Source: Intestinibacter bartlettii (GTDB lineage Bacteria > Bacillota > Clostridia > Peptostreptococcales > Peptostreptococcaceae). Taken from it: a stretch of DNA of 64,000 nt. Positions within the stretch are counted from its first letter, which is position 1; each line of letters starts with the position of its first letter. The stretch is taken from positions 2,790,001-2,854,000 of the forward strand of contig CP102273.1 in the NCBI GenBank assembly GCA_025148965.1. The letters are read 5' to 3'. Shown piece after piece: positions 16,425-26,053 of the stretch. A program made the translations under genes and the position numbers. The notes beneath the pieces are model-generated. The model saw nothing but the letters and a program-made list of their open reading frames with translations, was not told where the DNA came from and did not search any database.

Positions 16425-18101
16425 CTAGAATAATCCAGATATTACTCCATTTTCATCAACATCAATTTTTTCTGCTGCTGGAACTTTTGGAAGTCCTGGC
16501 ATTTTCATTATTTCACCAGTTAATGCAACTACGAATCCTGCACCTGCAGATATTGTAACTTGTCTAACTGTTATTCTAAATCCAGTTGGTCTACCTAATT
16601 TAGTTTGGTCATCAGTTAATGAATATTGAGTCTTAGCCATACAAACAGGAACTTTACCGAATCCTATTTTTTCTAAGTTAGCTAATTCTTTTTCTGCTTC
16701 TGGAGTATAATCTACACCGTCAGCTCCATATATCTTAGTTGCTATTGCGTTTATTTTTTCTTTTAATGAATATTCATCTGGGTAGCAGAATTGGAAGTCA
16801 TTTGGTTCATCACATAATCTTATAACTTCTTTAGCTAATTCTATACCACCTTCGCCACCTTTAGCCCATACTTGAGATAAAGCAACGTTAACGCCTAATT
16901 CTTGGCATTTCTTTCTAACTAATTCAACTTCAGCTTCTGTATCAGTTGGGAATTCGTTTATAGCAACTACTGCTGGTAATTTGTAAACTTGAGTTATATT
17001 TTCAACGTGTTTTAATAGGTTTGGTATACCTTTTTCTAATGCTTCTAAGTTTTCTTCGTTTAAGTCAGCTTTAGCTACGCCACCATTGTATTTTAATGCT
17101 CTAACTGTTGCAACTATTATAACTGCATCAGGTTTTAAGTTAGCCATTCTACATTTAATGTCTAAGAATTTTTCAGCACCTAAGTCAGCACCGAATCCAC
17201 CTTCAGTTACTACATAGTCTGCAAAGTGCATAGCCATTCTTGTTGCTATAACTGAGTTACAACCATGTGCTATATTAGCGAATGGTCCACCATGTACAAA
17301 TGCTGGAGTTCCTTCTAATGTTTGTACTAAGTTTGGTTTTAATGCATCTTTTAATAATGCTGCCATTGCTCCGTTAGCGTTTAATTGTTTAGCTGTTACA
17401 GGTTCGCCTTCATAGCTGTATCCAACTATTATTCTACCTAATCTTACTTTTAAGTCAGCTATATCATCTGCTAAACAGAATGCTGCCATTATTTCTGATG
17501 CAACTGTTATGTCAAATCCGTCTTGTCTTACAGCACCGTCACCTTTTTTACCTAAACCATCAACGATATTTCTTAATTGTCTATCGTTCATGTCTACGCA
17601 TCTTCTCCAAGTTATTCTCTTAGGATCTATTCTTAAAGAGTTTCCTTGGTGTATGTGGTTGTCTACCATTGCAGCTAGTAAGTTGTTAGCAGCTCCTATT
17701 GCATGGAAGTCACCTGTGAAGTGTAAGTTTATATCTTCCATAGGAACAACTTGTGCATATCCTCCACCTGCTGCCCCACCTTTAACACCGAATACTGGTC
17801 CTAGAGAAGGTTCTCTTAATGCAACTAATACGTTTTTACCTAATTTTTGTAAACCGTCAGCTACACCTATAGTAGTAGTAGTTTTACCTTCTCCTGCTGG
17901 AGTTGGGTTGATAGCTGTAGTTAATATTAATTTAGCTTTTTTTCCACCATTATCTTTTTTAAGTAGGTTGTAGTCAACTTTAGCTTTATATTTACCATAT
18001 AATTCTAAGTCATCTTCAGTTAATCCTAATTTTTTAGCTATTTCTCTAATATCTTGAGGTTTAGCCTCTTGAGCTATTTCAATATCTGATTTGAATCCCA
18101 T
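16425..18101 (-). CDS. fhs: Formate-tetrahydrofolate ligase (formyl-THF synthetase)
   Basis: The protein has 558 aa and uses ATP to join formate and THF, the entry step of the methyl branch. Diagnostic parts are the P-loop [14 protein letters not shown] (about 67-80), [25 protein letters not shown] (about 108-132), [15 protein letters not shown] and [14 protein letters not shown] prefer the ATG at 18101, where GGGAGG is 9 nt upstream; the ATG at 18110 overlaps the ribosome site. Length agrees with the family (about 556). It lies downstream of the first cooC across a 139-bp AT-rich gap in which I see no clear element. No formate dehydrogenase is present in the window. Confidence 0.97.
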   Translation of the reverse strand: MGFKSDIEIAQEAKPQDIREIAKKLGLTEDDLELYGKYKAKVDYNLLKKDNGGKKAKLILTTAINPTPAGEGKTTTTIGVADGLQKLGKNVLVALREPSLGPVFGVKGGAAGGGYAQVVPMEDINLHFTGDFHAIGAANNLLAAMVDNHIHQGNSLRIDPKRITWRRCVDMNDRQLRNIVDGLGKKGDGAVRQDGFDITVASEIMAAFCLADDIADLKVRLGRIIVGYSYEGEPVTAKQLNANGAMAALLKDALKPNLVQTLEGTPAFVHGGPFANIAHGCNSVIATRMAMHFADYVVTEGGFGADLGAEKFLDIKCRMANLKPDAVIIVATVRALKYNGGVAKADLNEENLEALEKGIPNLLKHVENITQVYKLPAVVAINEFPTDTEAEVELVRKKCQELGVNVALSQVWAKGGEGGIELAKEVIRLCDEPNDFQFCYPDEYSLKEKINAIATKIYGADGVDYTPEAEKELANLEKIGFGKVPVCMAKTQYSLTDDQTKLGRPTGFRITVRQVTISAGAGFVVALTGEIMKMPGLPKVPAAEKIDVDENGVISGLF

Positions 18102-18240
18102 AACAAACATCCTCCCACATATATATATATTTTAATAACACTAATTAATTCGAATACTAATCAAATTATATAGCTTTCTTATTAATTTAATGTTAATTAA
18201 CTACTATGTTTAGTAATTTTAAATTAAATAAAAATAAAAA

Positions 18241-19035
18241 TTATTTATTTCTTTTATTTTCTGCTTCAATTTCTAGTAATCTATTTTTTATAGCTCTTAT
18301 TTCATTTCTAGTTTCTTCACTAACATCATATGGAGATTGATTGGCTCTATCTGAATCTATTACACTTTGATTGTAATGCACAAATCCTAAAGCTTCTCCA
18401 TCTTCTAGATTACTTTTTATGAATTCGATATCTTCGTCATCTCTCATTTTGTTTCCAACAACGAAAACCCTTTGCACACCGATATCTTTACCTAGTTTTT
18501 TAACTTTTCTATAAGTTTGAAGGCTTCTTTCACCTGGTTCAACAACCACTATGAAAGCATCTACACCTTGTGCAGTACCTCTACCTAAATGTTCGATACC
18601 AGCTTCCATGTCCATAACAACAACATCTTTACTTTGTAAAATTAAATGAGAACATAATCTTTTCAATAGTACATGTTCAGGACATACACATCCAGAACCA
18701 CCTGTGTCAACTGTTCCTAAAGTTAATAATCCTACACCATTATGTGTTTTACAATATTTTTCTGGAATATCATCTACTTTTGGATTCAGTTTAAACATTT
18801 TATTGAATGTGCCTTCGCTTGTTGCTGTTCTATCAGAAACTAATTTTTTCATTTCAGAAATTGGTACTATTGAATCATATACTTCTTTTGGAAAACCTAG
18901 CGCTAAAGCTAAGTTTGCATCTGGATCGGCATCTACAGCAACAACTCTATAACCTTCATCAGCAAACATTCTTGATAACATTGAGGCAAAAGTTGTTTTG
19001 CCTACTCCACCTTTTCCTGTTATTGCTACTTTCAT
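18241..19035 (-). CDS. cooC: CooC-family CO dehydrogenase nickel-insertion ATPase
   Basis: The protein has 264 aa with GKGGVGKTTFASML (residues 7-20), VVAVDADPDANLALALG (about 32-48) and a Cys-x-Cys motif in GSGCVCPEHVLL, all CooC hallmarks. DMEAGIEHLGRGTAQGVDAFIVV is the Walker B region. I took the ATG at 19035 because GGTGG lies about 10 nt upstream; an in-frame ATG 8 codons earlier precedes that site. It is immediately downstream of cooS, the classical position, so nickel loading of the CODH C-cluster is the likely job. Confidence 0.93.
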   Translation of the reverse strand: MKVAITGKGGVGKTTFASMLSRMFADEGYRVVAVDADPDANLALALGFPKEVYDSIVPISEMKKLVSDRTATSEGTFNKMFKLNPKVDDIPEKYCKTHNGVGLLTLGTVDTGGSGCVCPEHVLLKRLCSHLILQSKDVVVMDMEAGIEHLGRGTAQGVDAFIVVVEPGERSLQTYRKVKKLGKDIGVQRVFVVGNKMRDDEDIEFIKSNLEDGEALGFVHYNQSVIDSDRANQSPYDVSEETRNEIRAIKNRLLEIEAENKRNK

Positions 19036-19108
19036 TTCTTTATTACCACCTTTTGTCATATAGTCTTGAAACTATTTATTTTTATGTCTGTCTAACGTGT
19101 ATTTTATA

Positions 19109-19136
19109 GGTAGCCTATTATCTCTAATAGACTACC
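19109..19136 (-). repeat. Hairpin between cooS and cooC
   Basis: GGTAGCCTATTA and TAATAGACTACC pair over 12 positions with one internal mismatch and a 4-nt loop. A U-rich tail is present in the + direction only. On the minus-strand transcript it is an intercistronic structure that could set cooS above the downstream genes. Confidence 0.6.
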
Positions 19137-19182
19137 TTTTTCTATTCTATAAATTTAATATTTTTCTACTTAACAATAAATC

Positions 19183-21150
19183 TTAGTATAAGCAAGCTAA
19201 TTCTCCAGATACTCTCTTATTAAGAACTTTTTCTTGATATAATTCTTCGAAGTGAGGTCTCTTAGCTTCTATACAAGCCATTATGTCTTGAGCTAATGCT
19301 TCTGCATCTTCATTAACATGGAAGCAAGCTCCAACTTTATCTTTTATGCTTCCGCATAAGATTTCAACAGCTCTTGAAGAACCTGTAACTGGAGGCATAA
19401 CACCTAAGAATGTTTCTATACCAGAACCAACTACATAAGTACCTATAGCTATAGCTTTTTCTGACATCCATTCAGGAGCACAACCTGCAACTGGTAAATC
19501 AGCTATATCCATGTCTAATGCATTAGCAACTAATGAACATATGTTTAATATACGAGAGTTATCAACACAAGATCCTAGGTGGATTACTGGTGGTATATCA
19601 ACTAATTGACAAACTGTTGCTAAACCTTTACCAGCATATTTAGCTGCATTTTCTTTTAACATTAAACCATTTTTAGCTGCTGCAGAAGCACCACATCCTG
19701 TAGTTACAACTAAGTAGTCATTTTTAATTAATTCTTTCATTATAGTTAAATGGTTGTAGTTAGATGGTGTTCTAGCATTGTTACATCCAACAACTCCTAC
19801 TACCCCTCTTATTACACCAGATGCAAGAACATCTATTAATGGTTTTAATGTGTTCATATCGTCTATTTGAGTATTAACAACATTATTTAATTGTCCAACT
19901 ATAGCTTCTTCAGCATAACCAACCATAGCTTCTGATTTTAATTCTGGAACCATAACTTTTGATGCATCTCTGTTTTTGAAGTTTAATATAGCTTCTCTAA
20001 CTATTGTTTTAGCATCTTCTAAAGCAGTTTCTTCATGGAATTCCATGTAAGTAGAACCAGTTATTTGAGCTTTTGGTGAAGTAGTTATGAATTTAGTATG
20101 ATAATGAGTAGCAACTTCTGCTAATGCAGGGAATATACATTGAACGTCAACTATCATAGCTTCTACAGCACCAGTGATTATTGCTAATTCTTGTTGATGG
20201 AAATCACCAGCTATTTTTATACCATGTCTCATTGTTAATTCGTTACCAGTACAGCATATACCTGATAATGTTATACCATCTGCTCCAACTTCTTTAGCTA
20301 AGTCTTGCATTTCTGGTAATTCAGATGCTAAAACTATCATTTCTGATAATGTTGGTTCGTGTCCGTGAAGGATTATGTTAACATTGTTTCCATCTAATAC
20401 ATTTAAGTTAGCTTCTGTATGAACTGGTTTTGGAGTTCCGAATAATATGTCAGATAACATTGTACCTATCATAGATCCTGCCCAACCATCTGCCATAGAA
20501 CATCTAAATGCCATATGTACTAAAGCATCTATATCAGCACAACATCCTATATGAGTTGAATGCATTACTGTTGCGATTTCTCTATCTATTGCTCTTGGTT
20601 CTATACCATATTCTTTCCATATATCTTGTCTTACTTTTGGAGCTCTTGCTAATAATTTAGATACACCGTGTGGTTTACCAAATTCCATTAAGCATACTTC
20701 TGATACTTCATGAGCTAATTCATATATATCTTTACCTTCTGGATCTACACCCATGAATTGAGCGAATTCTTTTAATTTTTCTGGCTCTGCAACTTGATAT
20801 GCTCCTCCTGGAGTTGTTAAACCTAATGTATGAGTTATATCTCTAGCATGGTCTGAATGGGCAGCTGTACCACCAGCACACATTCTAGCATAGTTTCTAC
20901 CTACTATTGTATGTTCATCAGCACCACAAAGTCCTCTTGGAGTTTTTGGACTGATTCTACATGGTCCCATACCACAGTTTCTACAGCAAACACCTTGTAG
21001 ACCGAATCCACATTGTACTTTATATCCTAATTTTCTTTTGTACATTGTTTCAACGCCGTCTTTTTCAGCTTTTTCTATTAAGGCTTTACTGTTAAGGTCT
21101 ATAGTCATATTTTGCATTTGTTCTAAAACATCAACTTTTTTCTTTTCCAT
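19183..21150 (-). CDS. cooS: Anaerobic carbon monoxide dehydrogenase catalytic subunit
   Basis: The protein has 655 aa and interconverts CO2 and CO at the Ni-Fe C-cluster. Cysteines C47, C55, C56, C59 and C64 (QCGFGLQGVCCRNCGMGPC) are the D- and B-cluster ligands near the dimer axis. C-cluster ligands are visible as the His in HGHEPTLSE and the Cys in GICCTGNE, DVQCIFPA, VVGCNNAR, TTGCGAS and GSCVDNS, with the catalytic Lys in APEWMSEKA. I prefer the second ATG (21150), 9 nt from AAGGGG. It is the first gene of the cluster and shares it with acsB, so it should act as the CODH part of the CODH/ACS complex making CO for acetyl-CoA synthesis. Confidence 0.97.
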   Translation of the reverse strand: MEKKKVDVLEQMQNMTIDLNSKALIEKAEKDGVETMYKRKLGYKVQCGFGLQGVCCRNCGMGPCRISPKTPRGLCGADEHTIVGRNYARMCAGGTAAHSDHARDITHTLGLTTPGGAYQVAEPEKLKEFAQFMGVDPEGKDIYELAHEVSEVCLMEFGKPHGVSKLLARAPKVRQDIWKEYGIEPRAIDREIATVMHSTHIGCCADIDALVHMAFRCSMADGWAGSMIGTMLSDILFGTPKPVHTEANLNVLDGNNVNIILHGHEPTLSEMIVLASELPEMQDLAKEVGADGITLSGICCTGNELTMRHGIKIAGDFHQQELAIITGAVEAMIVDVQCIFPALAEVATHYHTKFITTSPKAQITGSTYMEFHEETALEDAKTIVREAILNFKNRDASKVMVPELKSEAMVGYAEEAIVGQLNNVVNTQIDDMNTLKPLIDVLASGVIRGVVGVVGCNNARTPSNYNHLTIMKELIKNDYLVVTTGCGASAAAKNGLMLKENAAKYAGKGLATVCQLVDIPPVIHLGSCVDNSRILNICSLVANALDMDIADLPVAGCAPEWMSEKAIAIGTYVVGSGIETFLGVMPPVTGSSRAVEILCGSIKDKVGACFHVNEDAEALAQDIMACIEAKRPHFEELYQEKVLNKRVSGELACLY

Positions 21151-21459
21151 ATTCATATTCCCCTTTAAAAAATTTAATTTTCCCCTAAAATGCTGTTATA
21201 AGAAAATGTCTTTATCTATTATTTATGTAAATATACTCTTAATTAAAAAAATATATTTTTAAACAGCAAAATATATTCTATTTAAGAATACATTCCTAAC
21301 TAAATTATATACTAAATTTTCCATTTTTGGTTAAATTTTTAATATTTTTTTAACGATTTTTGCATAACATTATAACTTTACTATTTTTGTTATTTTAATT
21401 TCTTTTTTACTACTATAATTTTATATTTTTTAATGTTGTGAATAAATATTTTTTAAATA

Positions 21460-21487
21460 TTTATATACATTTTTTTCCATTGCACAA
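21460..21487 (-). promoter_or_regulatory. Weak candidate promoter in the cooS upstream region
   Basis: The 21151-21664 gap is the leader of the Wood-Ljungdahl cluster. It has no gene and is extremely AT-rich. On the minus strand TTGTGC, a 16-bp spacer and TATAAA fall here, about 310 bp before cooS. Nearer -10-like TATAAT sequences exist (around 21304-21309) without a good -35, so the true start is uncertain. I saw no riboswitch or clear operator. Confidence 0.3.
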
Positions 21488-21664
21488 GTTAATTATATCT
21501 CATTTTTTTAAAGTTGTATAGGTGAATATAATATTTATGCAATCGCTATCCCATTTCCGTTTTGCATTTTTTATTTAATATCCTCTAATTCATCAAAGAT
21601 AACTATAATACAGAAATTATATTTATCAACAATTTTAAAATGAATATAATTTCCTATATGCCAT

Positions 21665-21717
21665 AAAAAAATTCCTATAAATGGCCTTATATGTATCACC
21701 ATCTATAGGAATTTTTT
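21665..21717 (-). terminator. Terminator after the TPR gene (bidirectional)
   Basis: A 14-bp perfect stem (AAAAAATTCCTATA with TATAGGAATTTTTT) encloses a 25-nt loop and carries A/U runs on both sides. It lies 39 bp past the TPR gene stop and isolates it from the cooS operon. Confidence 0.75.
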
Positions 21718-21755
21718 AAATATATGCTTTATATTAAATTATTTTAGATATATGT

Positions 21756-22898
21756 TTATATATATTTAGCTAATTCTCTCTTACAAGCTACTGTAACTTC
21801 GTCTTCTGGGTTTAACTCATACGCTCTTTCAATGTAGTAATTTGCATCATCAAAGTTTCCTACATTTAAGTAAGCCATACCTAAGTTACAAAGTATTTCT
21901 GGGTCTTCTTTTAATTTAGCTGCTGCTTCTAAAAGCTCTATTGCTCTATTCATATTTAATGAAGAAGCTTCACATAAAGCTAATTCCACCAATGTATCTA
22001 CTTGTTGTGGTTTCATTCTAAGTATTTTTTCATAGTATTCTTTAGCTTTATCCATTTCGCCCATATTTTTATAAGCTAAACCTATCATGAATAATAAATT
22101 CCACCAATCTCCGTATTTCTCTTCTAATGGCAGTAATTTTTCTAATCCTTCTTCAAATTTTCCTTGGAATACTAAAGTATATCCTTCTTCATACTCAACT
22201 TTAGAGTACATTTTTCCTAAGTTATCTTGAACTTCTGCTGTAAATTCTTCATCAAGACCTAGTTTTAATGCTTCCTCCCATATTACTTTTGCTTTTATAT
22301 ATTGATTTTGGTTGTAATAATGGTATCCTAAATGATAATATGCAAGTGCAAAGTTAGGGTCTAAATTAGTTACTTGTTCAAGTTTTTCCCCAGCTTCTAA
22401 TAGCATATCATTCATAGCTTTTGCATCATAATCTTTTTGATATTGAGTAGCTAATTCTTGACATACTATTGCATAGTTATATAATCCTTGAATATCATCT
22501 GGATATAATGTTATAAGAGCTTTTACATATATAAGAGCATCTGTTACTTCGCCTATTTCGAAGTATTTTCTAGACATATATCCCATATAAGATTTAGCAT
22601 CGAATTTTACGTTTTTTTCTAATGCTTTTAAGAATTTTTTATATTCATCATTATATCTAAATTGTGGGTCTATACCTATTATGTATATCATTGCATCAGC
22701 TATAGACATTGAATTTAGACCTTCTTGTGCTGTATTTTCTTTTATACCTTTTACTAATACCTCATTTTTTATAGGTACATTCAGTCCATCTTTAGGTAGT
22801 GTATAACCCTCTAATTTAAATTCTGCATCTTCTTTAACTGTTATAAATGCCAATTCTTCTGTTTTAGATAGTAAATATTTATCTATTCTAAACTTCAT
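21756..22898 (-). CDS. Tetratricopeptide-repeat protein
   Basis: The protein has 380 aa and is almost entirely helical. TPR-like 34-residue units include YFEIGEVTDALIYVKALITLYPDD, FALAYYHLGYHYYNQNQYIKAKVIWEEALK, WWNLLFMIGLAYKNMGEMDKAKEYYEKILRMKP, and PEILCNLGMAYLNVGNFDDANYYIERAYELNPED. There is no signal peptide or membrane segment. The ATG at 22898 is chosen because GAGGAGG lies 8 nt upstream; an in-frame ATG five codons earlier is inside that site. It starts 24 bp after the radical SAM gene, so the two are probably co-transcribed. Partner and function are unknown; scaffolding for the radical SAM enzyme is one possibility. Confidence 0.85.
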   Translation of the reverse strand: MKFRIDKYLLSKTEELAFITVKEDAEFKLEGYTLPKDGLNVPIKNEVLVKGIKENTAQEGLNSMSIADAMIYIIGIDPQFRYNDEYKKFLKALEKNVKFDAKSYMGYMSRKYFEIGEVTDALIYVKALITLYPDDIQGLYNYAIVCQELATQYQKDYDAKAMNDMLLEAGEKLEQVTNLDPNFALAYYHLGYHYYNQNQYIKAKVIWEEALKLGLDEEFTAEVQDNLGKMYSKVEYEEGYTLVFQGKFEEGLEKLLPLEEKYGDWWNLLFMIGLAYKNMGEMDKAKEYYEKILRMKPQQVDTLVELALCEASSLNMNRAIELLEAAAKLKEDPEILCNLGMAYLNVGNFDDANYYIERAYELNPEDEVTVACKRELAKYI

Positions 22899-22921
22899 AA
22901 TGCTCCTCCTCATGAATTGTA

Positions 22922-24700
22922 TTATTTCTTTTCTTTAGTAAGTTCCTTTAATTCAACTTTATATGTTCTAGATTTTTCAAATACTTTTATATCATCATAT
23001 ACAAATAGTATTATGCTTTCTTGTTCTTTTATATCTGCATGAATATCTTCTTTTAATTTTAATATATCGTATTTAAATGGTTCAAAATGAACATATTTTA
23101 AGATATATTTAGTCGGTGTATCCACATGTTTAGGTAGATATTTTTCTAGATTTTCCCTATCATGTAAAAACTCATGAACTCTTGGTTTTAGATTATCAAC
23201 CTCAACTTTTGCAAATATATTAGGAACACTTGATATTTTTCCTAAAGAAACATAGTCATATTTTAATATTTCCATAAATAAATCATAGTTTTCACCCATT
23301 TTTTCTTTATAGAAGTCTAGTAATATACTATACAACTGATTCTTACCTTGCGCAAGATGGAAATATCCCATTTCATCAAAATAAGTTGCAAATTCTTCAA
23401 AGAATTTGAATGCACTTTCACTATAATAGTTTTCGATTATATATTTTACTGATAATGAGAAGTTATTAGAGTTGTAATATCTTTCTAATATATCTTCTAT
23501 ATCTTTTAATTTTAATATTTCATCATAACTTATAAATTTATTGCTTAGTACCTCATATGGAGCATAGTCTTTATATTCATACTCAAATTCTTCTGCTCTA
23601 GCTCTCATTCCTGTCCCTTTTATCATTTTTAGGAACCCTAATTGTAATTGTTCTATTTGTAAACCAAATACATCATTAAATGACTTTTCAAAACTGTCAT
23701 ATCCTTCATAAGGTAATCCTGCAATTAAATCTAAATGTTGATGTATATTTTGATAAGACTCTATAGTCTTTACAACATAAGATAATTTTTCAAAATCATC
23801 TCTTCTTCCGACTGCATCTAATGCTTCTTGGTTTGTAGTTTGAACACCTATTTCAAATTGGAATAATCCTTCTTTACAATCTTTTAAAAATTCTAGCATA
23901 TCATCGTCTAGTAAGTGTGCTGTAACTTCAAAGTGATAAGTTGTATATCCGTTGTCATTTTCCATAAGGAATTCCATTATTTCTTTTGCAAACTTTTTAT
24001 TTGCATTAAATGTTCTATCTATAAATTTAATTTGTGAAACTCTTGCATCAATTAAATTTTTAAGGTCTCTTTTTACTCTATCTATACTGAAATATCTAAG
24101 CCCTTTTATAGCAGAAGATAAACAGTATTGGCAGTTAAATGGACAACCTCTTGATGTTTCATAATATACTATTCTATTTTCATATTCTTTTACATCTAGA
24201 TTTTCATATGGACTTGGAATTAAATCTAAATCCTTTAATAATTCTCTTGTTTTATTTCTTATTATTTTTCCATCTTGTCTATAAGTAATTCCGTCTACAT
24301 CTTCTATAGACATTTCGCCTCTGAAATGTTTAACAAGGTCTCTCATAACCATTTCACCTTCATCACGAAGTATATAGTCGACAAATTGGTATTTTTCCAT
24401 AGATTCTTCACTATCATAAGAAACTTCCGGACCACCTAATCCTATTATAAGATTTGGTTTTACTTTTTTAAGATTTTCGCATATTTTCACTATATCATAT
24501 ACATTCCAAATATATGTTGAGAAAAATACAGCGTCATAATCTTTTAAATATATATCTTTTAAAATGTAGTCTAATTGATTATTTATTGTATACTCTCTTA
24601 AATCTACATCTATTAAATCTTTTATACTTTCTTTTATGTATCTGATTGCTAAATTTGTATGAATAAACTTAGAATTCAAAGTTGTCAGCAATATTTTCAA
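22922..24700 (-). CDS. B12-binding-domain radical SAM protein (DUF4080 type)
   Basis: The protein has 592 aa. It has an N-terminal cobalamin-binding-like Rossmann domain (ILLTTLNSKFIHTNLAIRYI to about 140, with LIIGLGGPEVSYD). A radical SAM core follows with the cluster motif CPFNCQYC (about residue 190), VYYETSRG before it and IKFIDRTFN after it. The C-terminal about 150 residues fit the DUF4080 extension. The substrate is unknown. TTG at 24700 is preferred because AGAGG sits 8 nt before it. It heads a two-gene unit with the TPR protein. It lacks the HxH cobalamin motif of methionine synthase-type domains, so whether it binds B12 is open. Confidence 0.88.
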   Translation of the reverse strand: MKILLTTLNSKFIHTNLAIRYIKESIKDLIDVDLREYTINNQLDYILKDIYLKDYDAVFFSTYIWNVYDIVKICENLKKVKPNLIIGLGGPEVSYDSEESMEKYQFVDYILRDEGEMVMRDLVKHFRGEMSIEDVDGITYRQDGKIIRNKTRELLKDLDLIPSPYENLDVKEYENRIVYYETSRGCPFNCQYCLSSAIKGLRYFSIDRVKRDLKNLIDARVSQIKFIDRTFNANKKFAKEIMEFLMENDNGYTTYHFEVTAHLLDDDMLEFLKDCKEGLFQFEIGVQTTNQEALDAVGRRDDFEKLSYVVKTIESYQNIHQHLDLIAGLPYEGYDSFEKSFNDVFGLQIEQLQLGFLKMIKGTGMRARAEEFEYEYKDYAPYEVLSNKFISYDEILKLKDIEDILERYYNSNNFSLSVKYIIENYYSESAFKFFEEFATYFDEMGYFHLAQGKNQLYSILLDFYKEKMGENYDLFMEILKYDYVSLGKISSVPNIFAKVEVDNLKPRVHEFLHDRENLEKYLPKHVDTPTKYILKYVHFEPFKYDILKLKEDIHADIKEQESIILFVYDDIKVFEKSRTYKVELKELTKEKK

Positions 24701-24803
24701 ATTTTTCACCTCTTTTTTTGATTTCTACACGTTTTCCCCTATTTTTAAATCGAATAATGTTGTAATATAATATTATATAATTACTTTAGAAAGGAAGTTT
24801 GCT

Positions 24804-25004
24804 ATGGAATTAATCGATCAAGTTACTATTAATGATTTATCAAAAAGAGACTTATTATTAATCATAAAATCACTAGAGTTTACTGGTAAAAAAACTAAAA
24901 ACAAAGACTTCATCGAACTGAGAAACAGTATAGTAAAAGAACTTTGTTTTTTAACAGAAACTAGCGAAGATCAATTTCTTACTTATTTAGATGAAAATTG
25001 TTAA
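24804..25004 (+). CDS. Small uncharacterised protein, 66 aa
   Basis: A short ORF that is acidic and probably helical (LSKRDLLLIIKSLEFTGKK, ELRNSIVKELCFLTETSEDQF). It has a good ribosome site (GAAAGGAAG, 7-8 nt from the ATG) and a TATAAT-rich upstream region, and it stands alone on the plus strand. It is divergent from the radical SAM gene and its stop codon interlocks with that of the convergent gene at 25001. I do not recognise the family. The strong ribosome site makes it more likely real than chance. Confidence 0.65.
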   Translation: MELIDQVTINDLSKRDLLLIIKSLEFTGKKTKNKDFIELRNSIVKELCFLTETSEDQFLTYLDENC

Positions 25005-25924
25005 ACTCGTTTAAAACTAAATGTATATTGTCCAGATTTTGATTTAATAGAAATTCTCAATACATTATCGCAAAAATCTTTAGATATAACCTGTATTTTA
25101 TTTAAAATAGGATCTACTATAGTATCTCCTTTATTTAAATTAATCAAACTTCTTGGATCTGAACTTGTATTATATGAAGACTTATTTATTGAGTATTTTC
25201 TCAGTTTCGTAATATACATAGCCATTGAGGATATAAAATCTATATTGTCTATATTTAAATTAGCATCTGCTGATAAAATAGATAGTATAGATTTTTTTAT
25301 ACTTAAAAGCCCATCATTTATAACTTCTCTGTCTTCCATATAAATATCATAAATTACATTTAATAAATTTGTTATTATTTCATTTTCCTCATAGTCACAT
25401 ATTTTTAAATCTATATAATTATCTATAACTTGTATAGCTTTTATTCTAGCCATTTGGAATTTTATCATGCTAGTTTTATCTAACTCTATTTGTAATCCAA
25501 TTACCTTCTCTTTAATCGATTGAAGAATTTCCTCATACTCCATATCTTTATTATCTATCAAATTATGAATTAGACTATTGTATAATACAGAAGCCAAAAT
25601 ATAGTCGAATAGATATTGCTCTTTTTTTAAGTATCTCACATATTTTTGAATTAATGCTAATACCTCTTCTTCACTTTTTTGTATATTTGTATTTGATAAA
25701 ATTAAGGGCAATAGTACATTTAAGACATCACTGTACTGCGGCTTACTTTCATAAAAATTAAAGTAAATTAGTTCATCTTTAAGCCTATTATTATCAACAT
25801 ATACATTTCTCTGTAACTTATTATCTATAAGACATTTTGTTCCTATTATCATCAGATGTTTCAAGCTACTATCTTCTATATCAAATGACGATATATAACA
25901 GTTTTTTATTAAATCATCTCTCAT
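25001..25924 (-). CDS. Uncharacterised protein, 307 aa
   Basis: A helix-rich protein with many Ile, Leu, Asn and Lys residues, no signal peptide and no strong membrane segment. The last about 60 residues (PRSLINLNKGDTIVDPILNKIQVISKDFCDNVLRISIKSKSGQYTFSFKRV) look like a small beta domain. I recognise no catalytic motif. The ribosome site is poor (GGGCGG region, 8-9 nt away), so the start is uncertain. The gene follows the argS terminator and converges on the small gene at 24804 with a 4-nt overlap. Codon use looks like its neighbours, giving no sign of recent transfer. Confidence 0.75.
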   Translation of the reverse strand: MRDDLIKNCYISSFDIEDSSLKHLMIIGTKCLIDNKLQRNVYVDNNRLKDELIYFNFYESKPQYSDVLNVLLPLILSNTNIQKSEEEVLALIQKYVRYLKKEQYLFDYILASVLYNSLIHNLIDNKDMEYEEILQSIKEKVIGLQIELDKTSMIKFQMARIKAIQVIDNYIDLKICDYEENEIITNLLNVIYDIYMEDREVINDGLLSIKKSILSILSADANLNIDNIDFISSMAMYITKLRKYSINKSSYNTSSDPRSLINLNKGDTIVDPILNKIQVISKDFCDNVLRISIKSKSGQYTFSFKRV

Positions 25925-25967
25925 ATAATAACCGCCCGTCAGAGCTTCCCACCTTCCTATATGCTAT

Positions 25968-26023
25968 AAAAAGGAGCTCCCGTACTATTTTTATTCCTCA
26001 GTAATAGTACAACAGCCCCTTTT
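25968..26023 (-). terminator. Terminator after argS
   Basis: An outer stem AAAAGGGGCT/AGCTCCTTTT and an inner stem GTACTATT/AATAGTAC, on the minus strand, form a long hairpin followed by UUUUU. It begins about 30 bp after the argS stop. Confidence 0.8.
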
Positions 26024-26053
26024 AAATTTTATTTATTACAAATTAATAATTAA

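Noticed and set aside
19109-19136. A terminator separating cooS from the rest of the cluster
   Set aside because: The U-run follows the hairpin only on the plus strand, where no gene ends; on the coding strand there is no terminator tail.
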